Origin: Gammaproteobacteria bacterium
GTDB taxonomy: Bacteria; Pseudomonadota; Gammaproteobacteria; J113
NCBI GenBank assembly: GCA_003694425.1
Contig: RFJX01000135.1
Span: 1-14,472 of the forward strand
Direction: 5' to 3'
DNA length: 14,472 nucleotides
The position numbers and the translations under genes were made by a program. Shown here piece by piece: positions 8,019 to 14,472 of this stretch. Each line of letters begins with the position of its first letter. Position 1 is the stretch's first letter. The notes below the pieces were generated by a model. The model searched no databases and was not told the origin of the DNA. It saw only the letters and a list, made by a program, of their open reading frames with translations.

Positions 8019-8352
8019 GCTGTCCCTGGCCCTGGAACTGAGAACCCTGATCGAGCAGCAGGCGTCACAGGACGGTTTCCGGCGGGTACACCGGGTCCGG
8101 CTGGCGGTCGGCATGCTCTCCTGTGTCGAGCCCGAGGCGATGCGGTTCTGCTTCGATGATGCCATGCAGGGGGGCCCAGCCGAGGGGGCCGAGCTCGACA
8201 TCGAGCGGATCCCCGGTCTCGGCCGCTGTACCGCGTGCTCCAGGGAGGTCGCGATGGAGCAGATGCATGACCCTTGCCCGGCCTGCGGGCTCCCGCTGGA
8301 GCCGGTCCGGGGCAGGGAGATCCGGCTGCTGGAGCTCGAGGTGTCCGACTGA
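8011..8352 (+). CDS. hypA: Nickel-delivery protein HypA
   Basis: HypA (HybF family) binds nickel and, with the GTPase HypB, hands it to the large-subunit precursor. The 113-residue protein begins [10 protein letters not shown], with His2 in the N-terminal nickel-binding MHE motif, so the start is fixed. A structural zinc site is formed by Cys73, Cys76, Cys89 and Cys92 (two CxxC motifs, CTAC and CPAC). It overlaps hoxW by eight bases and is the last gene of the hydrogenase run. Its usual partner hypB is not in the window and would have to lie upstream of hypF or elsewhere. Length and motifs are normal. Confidence 0.95.
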   Translation: MHELSLALELRTLIEQQASQDGFRRVHRVRLAVGMLSCVEPEAMRFCFDDAMQGGPAEGAELDIERIPGLGRCTACSREVAMEQMHDPCPACGLPLEPVRGREIRLLELEVSD

Positions 8353-8447
8353 GATGCCGGCCCTGGAAAGGGGCTGTCAACCCGATGCCGGGCTGTCCCC
8401 ATTGCACCCGGCCCGGAATGCACCCTTCGTCAGGCAGGTTCGGTTGC

Positions 8448-8466
8448 CCCCTGTTTCCGGCAGGGG
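8448..8466 (+). terminator. Weak candidate terminator hairpin after the hydrogenase genes
   Basis: CCCCTG (8448-8453) pairs with CAGGGG (8461-8466) across a seven-base loop. It is followed only by TATTTGAGG, a poor T-tract, so intrinsic termination would be weak. Its place between hypA and the rpmH promoter fits a stop for the hydrogenase transcript, but the pairing could be chance in GC-rich DNA. Confidence 0.3.
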
Positions 8467-8528
8467 TATTTGAGGAATTGCGCAAAGGGACATTACAGCG
8501 TTGGGCCGGCACGCTCCATGGGCCGTGG

Positions 8529-8557
8529 TTGATTGATTGTCCCGGGGGCTCTACAAT
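8529..8557 (+). promoter_or_regulatory. Sigma-70-type promoter for rpmH-rnpA-yidC-mnmE
   Basis: TTGATT (8529-8534) and TACAAT (8552-8557) are separated by 17 bases, with four of six and five of six matches to the sigma-70 consensus. Transcription should begin near 8563-8565, leaving a leader of about 35 bases before the rpmH ATG. GAGG at 8588-8591 serves as its ribosome site. A strong housekeeping promoter is expected here because rpmH encodes an abundant ribosomal protein. Confidence 0.75.
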
Positions 8558-8597
8558 CCGTGGCCTTTTTAGCACGTTATTTTCACAGAGGTTGGCC

Positions 8598-8732
8598 ATG
8601 AAACGGACCTATCAGCCCAGCAGGATCAAGCGCAAGCGCACGCATGGCTTCCGTGCCCGTATGCGGACGGTCGGTGGCCGCAAGGTGATCCGGGCCCGCC
8701 GCGCCAAGGGCAGGGCACGCCTCTCTGCGTGA
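8598..8732 (+). CDS. rpmH: 50S ribosomal protein L34
   Basis: L34 is a small, very basic protein of the large ribosomal subunit. The 44 residues begin [18 protein letters not shown] and continue with the Arg/Lys-rich [17 protein letters not shown] typical of the family, matching the usual length of 44-46. The ATG is preceded by AGAGG (8587-8591) and sits about 35 bases after a good promoter. Its TGA overlaps the GTG start of rnpA (GTGA), the usual close rpmH-rnpA coupling. Identification is certain. Confidence 0.99.
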   Translation: MKRTYQPSRIKRKRTHGFRARMRTVGGRKVIRARRAKGRARLSA

Positions 8733-9118
8733 CCGCTGACGAGGGCGGCAGAGAGTTCAGCCTGCCCCCCACCGCCCGCCTGCGGCGGGCGGCCGACTAC
8801 TCCCGGGTATTCTCCAGGGGACGGGCCGCCGGTGACCGTCACTGGCTGGTCCTGGCCGCGGACAACGGCCTGCCCCATGCGCGGCTCGGCCTTGCCATCT
8901 CCAGAAAGGTCCTGCGCAGGGCGTGGCAACGGAATCTGGTCAAACGCATCGCCCGGGAGTCGTTTCGCCGGCACAAGCATCTGCTGAAGGGGCTGGATGT
9001 GGTGGTCCTGGCCCGTGCCGGATGCAGGGATGCGGCACGGGGGCTGTTGCGCAGTTCCCTTGACGAGCTCTGGCACCGCATCGCCGCAACAACGGACAAC
9101 AACCGCAACCATGGATAA
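8729..9118 (+). CDS. rnpA: Ribonuclease P protein component
   Basis: RnpA is the protein cofactor of RNase P, which removes 5' leaders from tRNA precursors. The 129-residue product has the expected [19 protein letters not shown] opening, the SRKV segment near residue 58 and the RNA-binding signature [13 protein letters not shown] at residues 68-80. Start is GTG at 8729, overlapping the rpmH stop by four bases; no clear ribosome site is present, so translation probably depends on coupling to rpmH. The end overlaps yidC by eight bases. In most gammaproteobacteria yidD sits between rnpA and yidC; here there is no room for it. Confidence 0.96.
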   Translation: MTADEGGREFSLPPTARLRRAADYSRVFSRGRAAGDRHWLVLAADNGLPHARLGLAISRKVLRRAWQRNLVKRIARESFRRHKHLLKGLDVVVLARAGCRDAARGLLRSSLDELWHRIAATTDNNRNHG

Positions 9119-10760
9119 CACCCGCCTCATTCTCCTGATCTCGCTCGCCTTCGTCGCGACCCTGTTGTGGGAGGCATGGCAGCAGGATTACGCCCGGCAG
9201 GCCGCACCCGCCCCGGCCGCCGCCCAGGCGGAGCAACCGGCCCCGCAGACCGCGGAAAGCAGTGACATCCCTTCCCCGGGGGAAGCGAGCCCCCTGCCGG
9301 AGTCCCTGCCGGAACAGGCGCAGGCCAGTACCCGGCGCCTGCAGGTCCAGACCGACGTACTGCGCCTGTCGATCGATCTCGAGGGGGGCGGGATCTCCCA
9401 TCTGGAGCTGCCGGCATACCCGGTCTCGGTCGACCGTCCGGATGAACCCTTCGTCCTGATGGACGATTCCGATACCCTCCACTACCGCCACGACGGTGGA
9501 CTGCTCAGCCGGCAGACGGCGCCCAACCACCACTCGGTCTACCGGGCGCAGCGGGAGAGCTACCGGATGGCAGCGGGAGACGAGGTGCTCGAGGTGCCGC
9601 TGGTCTGGGAGGGGCCGGACGGACTCAGGGTGGTCAAGACCTACCGCTTCGAGCGCGGCAGCTATCTGATCGACGTCCGCTATGAGGTCCACAACGGCTC
9701 CTCCCATCCCTGGTCCGGGCGCTACTATGCCCAGCTCAGCCACAAGGCGGTGGAGAGGAAGGCAGGCCTCGGCAGTATCCAGACCTTCACCGGCGCGGCC
9801 ATCTCCAGTCCGGAAAAGCGCTACGAGAAGCTGGGTTTCGATGACCTGGAAGAGGCACCGCTGGACCGCGAGATCACGGACGGCTGGATCGCCATGCTCC
9901 AGCACTATTTCGTCTCGGCCCTGCTCCCCCCACGCCAGGAGAGCGACCACTACTACAGCAAGAAGCTGCCGGATGCGGTCTACCTGATCGGTCTCTACGG
10001 CCCCACGGTGGAGGCGCCGCCGGGTGGGGAGGTCACTCTCCGGCACCGGGTCTACGCCGGTCCCAAGCTGCAGAAGGTGCTGGGATCCATAGCGCCAGGC
10101 CTGGAGCTGACGGTCGATTACGGCCCGTTGTGGTTCCTCTCCAAGCCCCTGTTCTGGGTCCTGGACAAGATCCATGGCCTGGTCGGGAACTGGGGCTGGG
10201 CAATCGTGATCGTCACCCTCCTGCTGAAGCTCGCCTTCTTCCAGCTCTCGGCCACCAGCTACCGCTCCATGGCCAGGATGCGCCGGGTCCAGCCGCGGAT
10301 GCAGGCCCTCAAGGAGCGCTACGGCGACGACAAGCAGGCCTTCAACCAGGCCCTGATGAAGCTCTACAAGGAAGAGAAGATCAATCCGCTGGGCGGCTGT
10401 CTGCCGATCCTGGTGCAGATCCCGGTCTTCCTCGCCTTCTACTGGATGCTGCTGGAGACCGTCGAACTGCGGCAGGCCCCCTTCATCCTCTGGATCCGGG
10501 ACCTCTCGGCGATGGACCCCTACTACGTCCTCCCGATCCTGATGGGCGTGAGCATGTACCTGCAGCAGAAACTCAACCCGGCACCCCTCGACCCGGTGCA
10601 GCAGAAGGTGATGAGCCTGCTGCCGGTCGTGTTCACCTTCTTCTTCGCCTTCTTCCCCTCCGGCCTGGTCCTCTACTGGCTGGTCAACAACATCCTCTCG
10701 ATCGCCCAGCAGTGGGTGATCACCCGCAAGTACGGTGTCCCCAACGCCCCGGCCGACTGA
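9111..10760 (+). CDS. yidC: Membrane protein insertase YidC
   Basis: YidC inserts and folds inner-membrane proteins, alone or with the Sec translocon. The 549 residues (E. coli YidC is 548) show TM1 at about 5-20 (LILLISLAFVATLLW), a large periplasmic P1 domain at about 60-330, and the conserved five-helix insertase core after about 340. Core signatures are SMARMRRVQPRMQALKERYG, NPLGGCLPILVQIPVF, DPYYVLPILMG and FPSGLVLYWLVNN. The hydrophilic-groove basic residue, Arg366 in E. coli, aligns with Lys373 here. The ATG at 9111 begins MDNTRL, as in gammaproteobacterial YidC; the frame is open upstream, but that is rnpA sequence. Its end overlaps mnmE. The P1 domain marks it as a Gram-negative form. 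Confidence 0.98.
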   Translation: MDNTRLILLISLAFVATLLWEAWQQDYARQAAPAPAAAQAEQPAPQTAESSDIPSPGEASPLPESLPEQAQASTRRLQVQTDVLRLSIDLEGGGISHLELPAYPVSVDRPDEPFVLMDDSDTLHYRHDGGLLSRQTAPNHHSVYRAQRESYRMAAGDEVLEVPLVWEGPDGLRVVKTYRFERGSYLIDVRYEVHNGSSHPWSGRYYAQLSHKAVERKAGLGSIQTFTGAAISSPEKRYEKLGFDDLEEAPLDREITDGWIAMLQHYFVSALLPPRQESDHYYSKKLPDAVYLIGLYGPTVEAPPGGEVTLRHRVYAGPKLQKVLGSIAPGLELTVDYGPLWFLSKPLFWVLDKIHGLVGNWGWAIVIVTLLLKLAFFQLSATSYRSMARMRRVQPRMQALKERYGDDKQAFNQALMKLYKEEKINPLGGCLPILVQIPVFLAFYWMLLETVELRQAPFILWIRDLSAMDPYYVLPILMGVSMYLQQKLNPAPLDPVQQKVMSLLPVVFTFFFAFFPSGLVLYWLVNNILSIAQQWVITRKYGVPNAPAD

Positions 10761-12087
10761 CCCGGACACCATCGCCGCCCGCGCCACCGCCCCGGGCGTG
10801 GGCGCCATCGGCATCGTGCGGGTGAGCGGTCCGGCCGCGGGTGAGGTGGCCCGCAGGCTTCTCGGGACCCTGCCGCCACCGCGCCGGGCCCGTTTCACGC
10901 CCTTTGTGGGCGCGGCCGGCGAGGTGCTGGACGAGGGTCTGGCCCTGTGGTTTCCCGGTCCCGCCTCCTACACCGGAGAAGACCTCCTCGAGCTGCACGG
11001 CCATGGCGGGCCGGTGGTGCTCGAGCGGCTGCTGCGGCGGGTCCTCGAACTCGGTGCCCGTCCGGCACGCCCCGGAGAATTCACCGAGCGCGCCTTCCTG
11101 AACGGGCGCCTCAGCCTGGAGCAGGCCGAGGCGGTCGCCGATCTCATCAGCGCCGGCAGCGAACAGGCCGCCCGGGCCGCGATGAACAGCCTGCGGGGGG
11201 CGCTGGGCCGGCGCTGCCGGGCCCTGGCGGCGGGGCTGATGGCCCTGCGCGCCCGGGTGGAGGCGACCCTGGACTTCGCCGAGACCGAGCCGGTGGCGGA
11301 GGAGTGGCCGGAGGTACGGGGGGAGATCGACGTCCTGTGCGGCGAACTCGATGAACTGCGCGCCCGGGCCGGCGAGGGGCTCCGGCTGGCGCGGGGACTG
11401 CAGGTGGTGATCGCGGGCCGGCCCAATACCGGCAAGTCCAGTCTGCTCAACGCCCTGGCCGGAGAACCGGTCGCCATCGTCACCGACATTCCGGGGACCA
11501 CCAGGGACCTGGTCCATGCCGAGGTGCTGCTGGAGGGGCTGCACCTGCGCCTGGCCGACACGGCGGGGCTGCGCCCCACCGGTGACCCGGTCGAGCAGGA
11601 GGGCCAGCGCCGGACCCGCGAGGCGCTGCGGGGTGCCGATCTGGTCCTGCTGATGGTCGACGCGCGCGAGGGACCGGACGAGAGCGACCGGGCGCTGCTG
11701 GCGGAGCTGCCGCCCGCTTGCGCGGTCCGGGTGTTGTACAACAAGATCGACCTCAGCGGAGAGCGGCCGGGGCGGGTGGACGGGCCCCTGCCCGGCCTCC
11801 GGCTCTCCCTGGCCACCGGCGAGGGGATGGACCTGCTGCGGGAGATGTTGCGCGAGGCGGGCGGGTCCCTGAACCTGGGTGAGGACGGCTTCCTCGCCCG
11901 GCGCAGGCACCTTCAGGCCCTGGAACGCGTGCACGGCCATCTGCTCGGCGCGCGGGGTCAGCAGGAGGCCGAACTGCTGGCCGAGGAGCTGCGGCTGGCG
12001 CATTGTGCGCTGGGCGAGATCACGGGCGAATGCGGCAGCGAGGAGCTGCTGGGCGCCATCTTTTCCGAATTCTGCATAGGCAAGTGA
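10735..12087 (+). CDS. mnmE: tRNA modification GTPase MnmE
   Basis: MnmE, with MnmG, adds the (carboxymethyl)aminomethyl group to U34 of certain tRNAs. The 450 residues comprise the N-terminal folate-binding domain (about 1-120, with GEFTERAFLNGRLSL), a helical domain, and an inserted GTPase domain. GTPase motifs are G1 GRPNTGKSS (from residue 228), G2 DIPGTTRD (251-258), G3 DTAG (275) and G4 NKID (336-339). The protein ends in FCIGK with the conserved cysteine at 447. Start is GTG at 10735, inside the last 26 bases of yidC; the MSPTPRPTDPDTIAARAT opening aligns with the E. coli start region and no ATG is available. It is the last housekeeping gene before the glycosyltransferase run, only four bases before the next gene. 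Confidence 0.97.
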   Translation: MSPTPRPTDPDTIAARATAPGVGAIGIVRVSGPAAGEVARRLLGTLPPPRRARFTPFVGAAGEVLDEGLALWFPGPASYTGEDLLELHGHGGPVVLERLLRRVLELGARPARPGEFTERAFLNGRLSLEQAEAVADLISAGSEQAARAAMNSLRGALGRRCRALAAGLMALRARVEATLDFAETEPVAEEWPEVRGEIDVLCGELDELRARAGEGLRLARGLQVVIAGRPNTGKSSLLNALAGEPVAIVTDIPGTTRDLVHAEVLLEGLHLRLADTAGLRPTGDPVEQEGQRRTREALRGADLVLLMVDAREGPDESDRALLAELPPACAVRVLYNKIDLSGERPGRVDGPLPGLRLSLATGEGMDLLREMLREAGGSLNLGEDGFLARRRHLQALERVHGHLLGARGQQEAELLAEELRLAHCALGEITGECGSEELLGAIFSEFCIGK

Positions 12088-12091
12088 AGAC

Positions 12092-12493
12092 ATGAGCATC
12101 AAGGTAGAGGTCTCGGTGGGCGAGCTGCTGGACAAGATCACCATCCTGCGGATCAAGTCGGAGCGCATCGCCGACCCGGACAAACTGGTCAACGTCCGGC
12201 GCGAACTCGAGGTACTGGAGTCCTGCTGGGAGGAGAACCGTCCCGCCGGGGTCGATCTGGAGCCCCGGATCGATGCCCTGAAGGCGATCAACGAGAGGCT
12301 CTGGGAGATCGAGGACGCCATCCGGGAGAAGGAGGCGATGGGCCAGTTCGACCAGGAGTTCATCGAGCTGGCCCGCGCGGTCTACTTCAGCAATGACCGG
12401 CGGGCGGCGATCAAGCGGGAGATCAACGAGCTGAGCGGCTCCGGTCTGGTGGAGGAGAAGTCCTACCGCGACTACGCCGCCGGCGGTGGCTGA
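12092..12493 (+). CDS. DUF6165 family protein of unknown function
   Basis: This 133-residue protein is highly charged, has no membrane segment or signal peptide, and is predicted by eye to be mostly helical. It resembles the DUF6165 family: an opening VEVSVGELLDKITILRIK, then NVRRELEVL, ALKAINERLWEIEDAIREKE, and NDRRAAIKREIN followed by GLVEEKSY near the end. Function is not established. Members known to me by pattern occur beside glycosyltransferase and polysaccharide genes, which fits the two GT9 genes that follow. The ATG is four bases after the mnmE stop with a weak GAAGA site, and the stop overlaps the next start, so it is probably co-transcribed with mnmE. A role assisting the downstream transferases is only an inference from position. 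Confidence 0.8.
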   Translation: MSIKVEVSVGELLDKITILRIKSERIADPDKLVNVRRELEVLESCWEENRPAGVDLEPRIDALKAINERLWEIEDAIREKEAMGQFDQEFIELARAVYFSNDRRAAIKREINELSGSGLVEEKSYRDYAAGGG

Positions 12494-13484
12494 GGCACCC
12501 GTGAGACGGGTCCTCATCTACACCTCGGGGGACCTGATCGGCGACGGGCTGTTGAAGCTTCCGGCGGTACGCACCCTGCGCCGGGTCTTTCCCGGCGCCC
12601 ACCTCACGTGGCTGGCCGGGCATGGACCTAGCGTCTTCGCCGGGGCCCTGGCGCCCCTGGTCCGGGAACATCTCGACGAGGTGATCCAGTGCGCCGGGGT
12701 CGGGGTCCGTTACCGGGAGTGGCTCACCGGGCCGGCACTGCCACGGGATGGCTGGGACGTGGTCATTGACACCCTGCGGCTGCCCCGCAGCACCCTCAGC
12801 CTGCGCCACCTGCGCGCCCGGGTCTTCCTCGCGCCTGCGGCCGGGTTCCGTTTCTCGCGCCCCCGGCCCCGCGGGTCCGGGGCGCTCCCGCGCAGCCTTC
12901 CGGAGTACCTCTGCCGGCTCTTTGCCCTCGCGGGCGGCCGGGAGCAGACCCCCGACTACCGGCTCTGGCTGCCCGCAGGCTATCGGGAAGCGGCGCGGGA
13001 ACTGCTGCCGGAAGGGCGCGCATACCTAGGGCTTGCGCCCGGATCGGGCGGGGCCAACAAGTGCTGGCCGCTGGAAAACTATATCGAACTGGCCCACTGG
13101 GCGCCGCAGGTCGGCCTGACCCCCGCCTTCTTCATCGGACCGGCGGAACGGGCATGGGTCCCGCGGCTGAAAGAGGCGGTTCCCGGAGCACTGTTCCCGG
13201 ACCTCGAGGGTCACCAGGGGATGGCGCCGGGGCCGCTGCTCTCCCTCGCCCTGGGCGAGCGCCTGCGCTGCGCGGTCGCCAACGATGCCGGCGGTGGCCA
13301 TATCCTGGCCGCCGGCGGCCGCCCGGTGGTCACCCTGTTCGGTCGCAGTGATCCGGCCAAGTTCGTCGCGCCCGGGACCGATCGGGAGGTCATCACCGCC
13401 GCCTCGGTGGGCGTCGCCGGGGTCGAGGAGATACCGGTGGCGGTGGTCCGGCAGCGCATCGAACGGGTACTCTCGCGCCGATGA
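12486..13484 (+). CDS. Glycosyltransferase family 9 protein (heptosyltransferase-like)
   Basis: GT9 enzymes transfer ADP-heptose or related sugars in LPS core assembly at the cytoplasmic face of the inner membrane. The 332 residues show the GT-B layout: an N-terminal IYTSGDLIGDGLLKLPAV with the Gly19-Asp20 pair whose Asp acts as base in WaaC-type enzymes, a mid-protein GLAPGSGGANKCWPLENY and the donor-site segment ANDAGGGHILAAGG (Asp267) followed by VTLFGRSDP. No signal peptide is visible. Start may be GTG at 12486, overlapping the previous stop, or GTG at 12501, which has GAGG five bases upstream; either leaves the fold intact. The acceptor and sugar cannot be told from sequence. It ends in an ATGA overlap with the next GT9 gene. 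Confidence 0.85.
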   Translation: MAEAPVRRVLIYTSGDLIGDGLLKLPAVRTLRRVFPGAHLTWLAGHGPSVFAGALAPLVREHLDEVIQCAGVGVRYREWLTGPALPRDGWDVVIDTLRLPRSTLSLRHLRARVFLAPAAGFRFSRPRPRGSGALPRSLPEYLCRLFALAGGREQTPDYRLWLPAGYREAARELLPEGRAYLGLAPGSGGANKCWPLENYIELAHWAPQVGLTPAFFIGPAERAWVPRLKEAVPGALFPDLEGHQGMAPGPLLSLALGERLRCAVANDAGGGHILAAGGRPVVTLFGRSDPAKFVAPGTDREVITAASVGVAGVEEIPVAVVRQRIERVLSRR

Positions 13485-14386
13485 GCGAGAAACCGCGGAT
13501 CCTGCTGGTCACCCTGAGCAACATCGGCGATGCGGTGCTGACCACGCCGGTGCTGGAGGCCCTGGCCGGGCGCTGGCCGGAGCGCCGGATCGACCTGGTC
13601 GCCGATCGCCGCTCCGCGGAGATCTTCACCCGGGCGCCCTGGCTGGGCCAGATCCACTACCGTGACAAGCGGGCCGGCTGGCGGGGCCTGGTGCGCCTGA
13701 TCCATTCCCTGCGCCGCAGGCGTTACGAGCTGGCGGTGGACCTGCGCACGGAATGGCTGACCCTGACCCTGCGGGCCCGTCGCCGGCTGATGCGGCCCTG
13801 GGGCAGGAGAGCGCCGGGCCATTCGGTGGTCCAGCACTTCGCCGTGGTGGCCGGGCCTCTCGGCCTCGGGTCCCCACCGGACCCCAGGGTCTGGCTGGAC
13901 GAGGCGCTGCGGGAGGAGGCCTTGCGGCGGCTCGGCCCATTCGCCGGGAGGCGGGTCCTGGCCCTGGGACCGGGCGCCAACTGGTCGGGGAAGTGCTGGC
14001 CGCCGGAGTACTACGCCCGCCTCCCCGGGAGCCTGGAGGCGGAATTCGACGGGGTGCTGCTGCTCGGTGGTCCGGATGACCGGGCGCGCTGCCGGATGGT
14101 GGCCGCCGCCTCTCCCCTGCCGGTGCTCGACCTCTCCGGACAGACCGGTCTGCTGCAGGCCTGCGCGCTGCTGGAGCAGGCGGCGGTGTTCGTCGGCAAC
14201 GACTCGGGACTGGGCCACATGGCGGCCGCCGTCGGCACCCCGGTGGTGACCCTGTTCGGCCCGGGCGAGCCCGGGCGGTATCATCCGTGGGGCAGTCACT
14301 GTCGTCACCTGGTTGCCCCGGGCCGGGAACTGGCCCGGTTGCCGGTGGAGCAGGTGGCGGCGGTGGTCGGGGAAGTGGCGCGATGA
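13481..14386 (+). CDS. Glycosyltransferase family 9 protein (heptosyltransferase-like)
   Basis: This is a second GT9 protein of 301 residues, closer to the canonical pattern than its neighbour. The N-terminal segment ILLVTLSNIGDAVLTTPVLEAL contains Gly16-Asp17; GPGANWSGKCWPPEYYARL marks the start of the C-terminal domain, and VGNDSGLGHMAAAVGTPVV with Asp241 and His246 forms the donor site, followed by TLFGPGEPGRYHPWG. Both GT9 proteins share KCWP where many relatives have KRWP, suggesting the pair are paralogues. The first part is rich in Arg (HSLRRRRYE), common in peripheral membrane enzymes that bind acidic lipid. ATG overlaps the previous stop (ATGA), and its own stop overlaps the next start the same way. 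Exact sugar and acceptor are unknown. Confidence 0.88.
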   Translation: MSEKPRILLVTLSNIGDAVLTTPVLEALAGRWPERRIDLVADRRSAEIFTRAPWLGQIHYRDKRAGWRGLVRLIHSLRRRRYELAVDLRTEWLTLTLRARRRLMRPWGRRAPGHSVVQHFAVVAGPLGLGSPPDPRVWLDEALREEALRRLGPFAGRRVLALGPGANWSGKCWPPEYYARLPGSLEAEFDGVLLLGGPDDRARCRMVAAASPLPVLDLSGQTGLLQACALLEQAAVFVGNDSGLGHMAAAVGTPVVTLFGPGEPGRYHPWGSHCRHLVAPGRELARLPVEQVAAVVGEVAR

Positions 14387-14472
14387 AGGTTCCGACCCTC
14401 CAGATCATCGGCAGCCGCAGGGTCGGCGGCGCCGAGAATTTCTACGCCCGGCTGGTGGGCGAGATGCAGGGA
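14383..14472 (+). CDS. Glycosyltransferase, GT4-like, N-terminal fragment (runs off the window)
   Basis: Thirty residues are visible, starting from an ATG in an ATGA overlap with the GT9 gene. The opening LQIIGSRRVGGAENFYARLV is the usual first strand, glycine loop and helix of GT-B family 4 transferases (GGAE motif near residue 15). It would add a further sugar in the same surface-glycan pathway. Only the start is present, so family is probable and specificity unknown. Confidence 0.7.
   Translation, partial: MKVPTLQIIGSRRVGGAENFYARLVGEMQG

Larger units (their letters stand above)
8353..8597 (+). other. Intergenic region between hypA and rpmH
   Basis: This 245-base stretch is the only sizeable gap. 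I see no convincing gene in it; the open frame that runs through it into rpmH has no family resemblance upstream of the L34 start. It contains an imperfect hairpin just after hypA (8360-8374), short direct repeats (gatgccgg at 8353 and 8384; gggctgtc at 8371 and 8390), a second hairpin at 8448-8466, and the rpmH promoter at its right end. The right end is visibly more AT-rich than the surrounding genes. Confidence 0.8.

Noticed and set aside
642..8352. A novel electron-transfer or defence system in the hyp-hox run
   Set aside because: Every gene in the run matches a known hydrogenase structural or maturation family; no unexplained coding space remains.
8577..8588. Possible DnaA box (ttattttcaca) before rpmH
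   Set aside because: It differs from TTATNCACA by two inserted bases, or by two mismatches if read as a nonamer; a single weak site with no cluster does not support an origin.
8274..8597. Extended N terminus for L34 or a separate small protein in the gap
   Set aside because: The frame is open into rpmH, but L34 begins at MKRTYQPS, the promoter lies at 8529-8557 inside the extension, and the upstream residues match nothing.
8940..10898. 652-codon open frame on the minus strand
   Set aside because: It is antisense to rnpA, yidC and the start of mnmE, all certain genes; the translation is compositionally biased and unrecognisable.
10720..12363. 547-codon open frame on the minus strand
   Set aside because: It is antisense to mnmE and the DUF6165 gene, with no family resemblance.

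Overview
The window is GC-rich bacterial DNA with every supported gene on the + strand, packed mostly with stop/start overlaps. The proteins match proteobacterial families. RpmH, YidC and MnmE resemble gammaproteobacterial versions, and the hydrogenase layout recalls the Hox2-type enzymes of purple sulfur bacteria. A chemolithotrophic or phototrophic gammaproteobacterium is therefore the best guess; this is an inference, not a demonstrated identity.

Region 1 (1-8352) is a hydrogen-metabolism locus: hypF (3' end only), hypC, hypD, hypE, then hoxF, hoxU, hoxY, hoxH, hoxW and hypA. HoxFUYH would form a cytoplasmic NAD-reducing [NiFe] hydrogenase (group 3d type). HoxH and HoxY make the [NiFe] hydrogenase module; HoxF and HoxU make the diaphorase module that passes electrons to NAD+. 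HoxF carries a NuoE-like domain at its N terminus, so no separate hoxE is present. HypF and HypE make and supply cyanide, HypC and HypD assemble the Fe(CN)2CO unit, HypA helps insert nickel, and HoxW trims the HoxH C terminus. No hypB is in the window.

Region 2 (8353-8597) is the only gap of note, 245 bases. It holds a well-formed sigma-70-type promoter for rpmH and two weak hairpins that may end the hydrogenase transcript.

Region 3 (8598-12087) is the conserved rpmH-rnpA-yidC-mnmE block, which supplies ribosomal protein L34, the RNase P protein, the membrane insertase and a tRNA-modifying GTPase. yidD, usually found between rnpA and yidC, is absent. The hydrogenase locus sits where dnaA/oriC lies next to rpmH in many gammaproteobacteria.

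Region 4 (12092-14472) follows mnmE without a break. It encodes a small DUF6165-like protein, two heptosyltransferase-like GT9 proteins and the start of a GT4-like glycosyltransferase, suggesting a surface-polysaccharide or LPS-core operon continuing past the right edge.

I found no CRISPR array, tRNA, rRNA or mobile element. I do not see a clearly new system. The points most worth a second look are the cysteine pattern of the HoxF N-terminal domain, the position of the hydrogenase locus, the loss of yidD, and the DUF6165-glycosyltransferase cluster.
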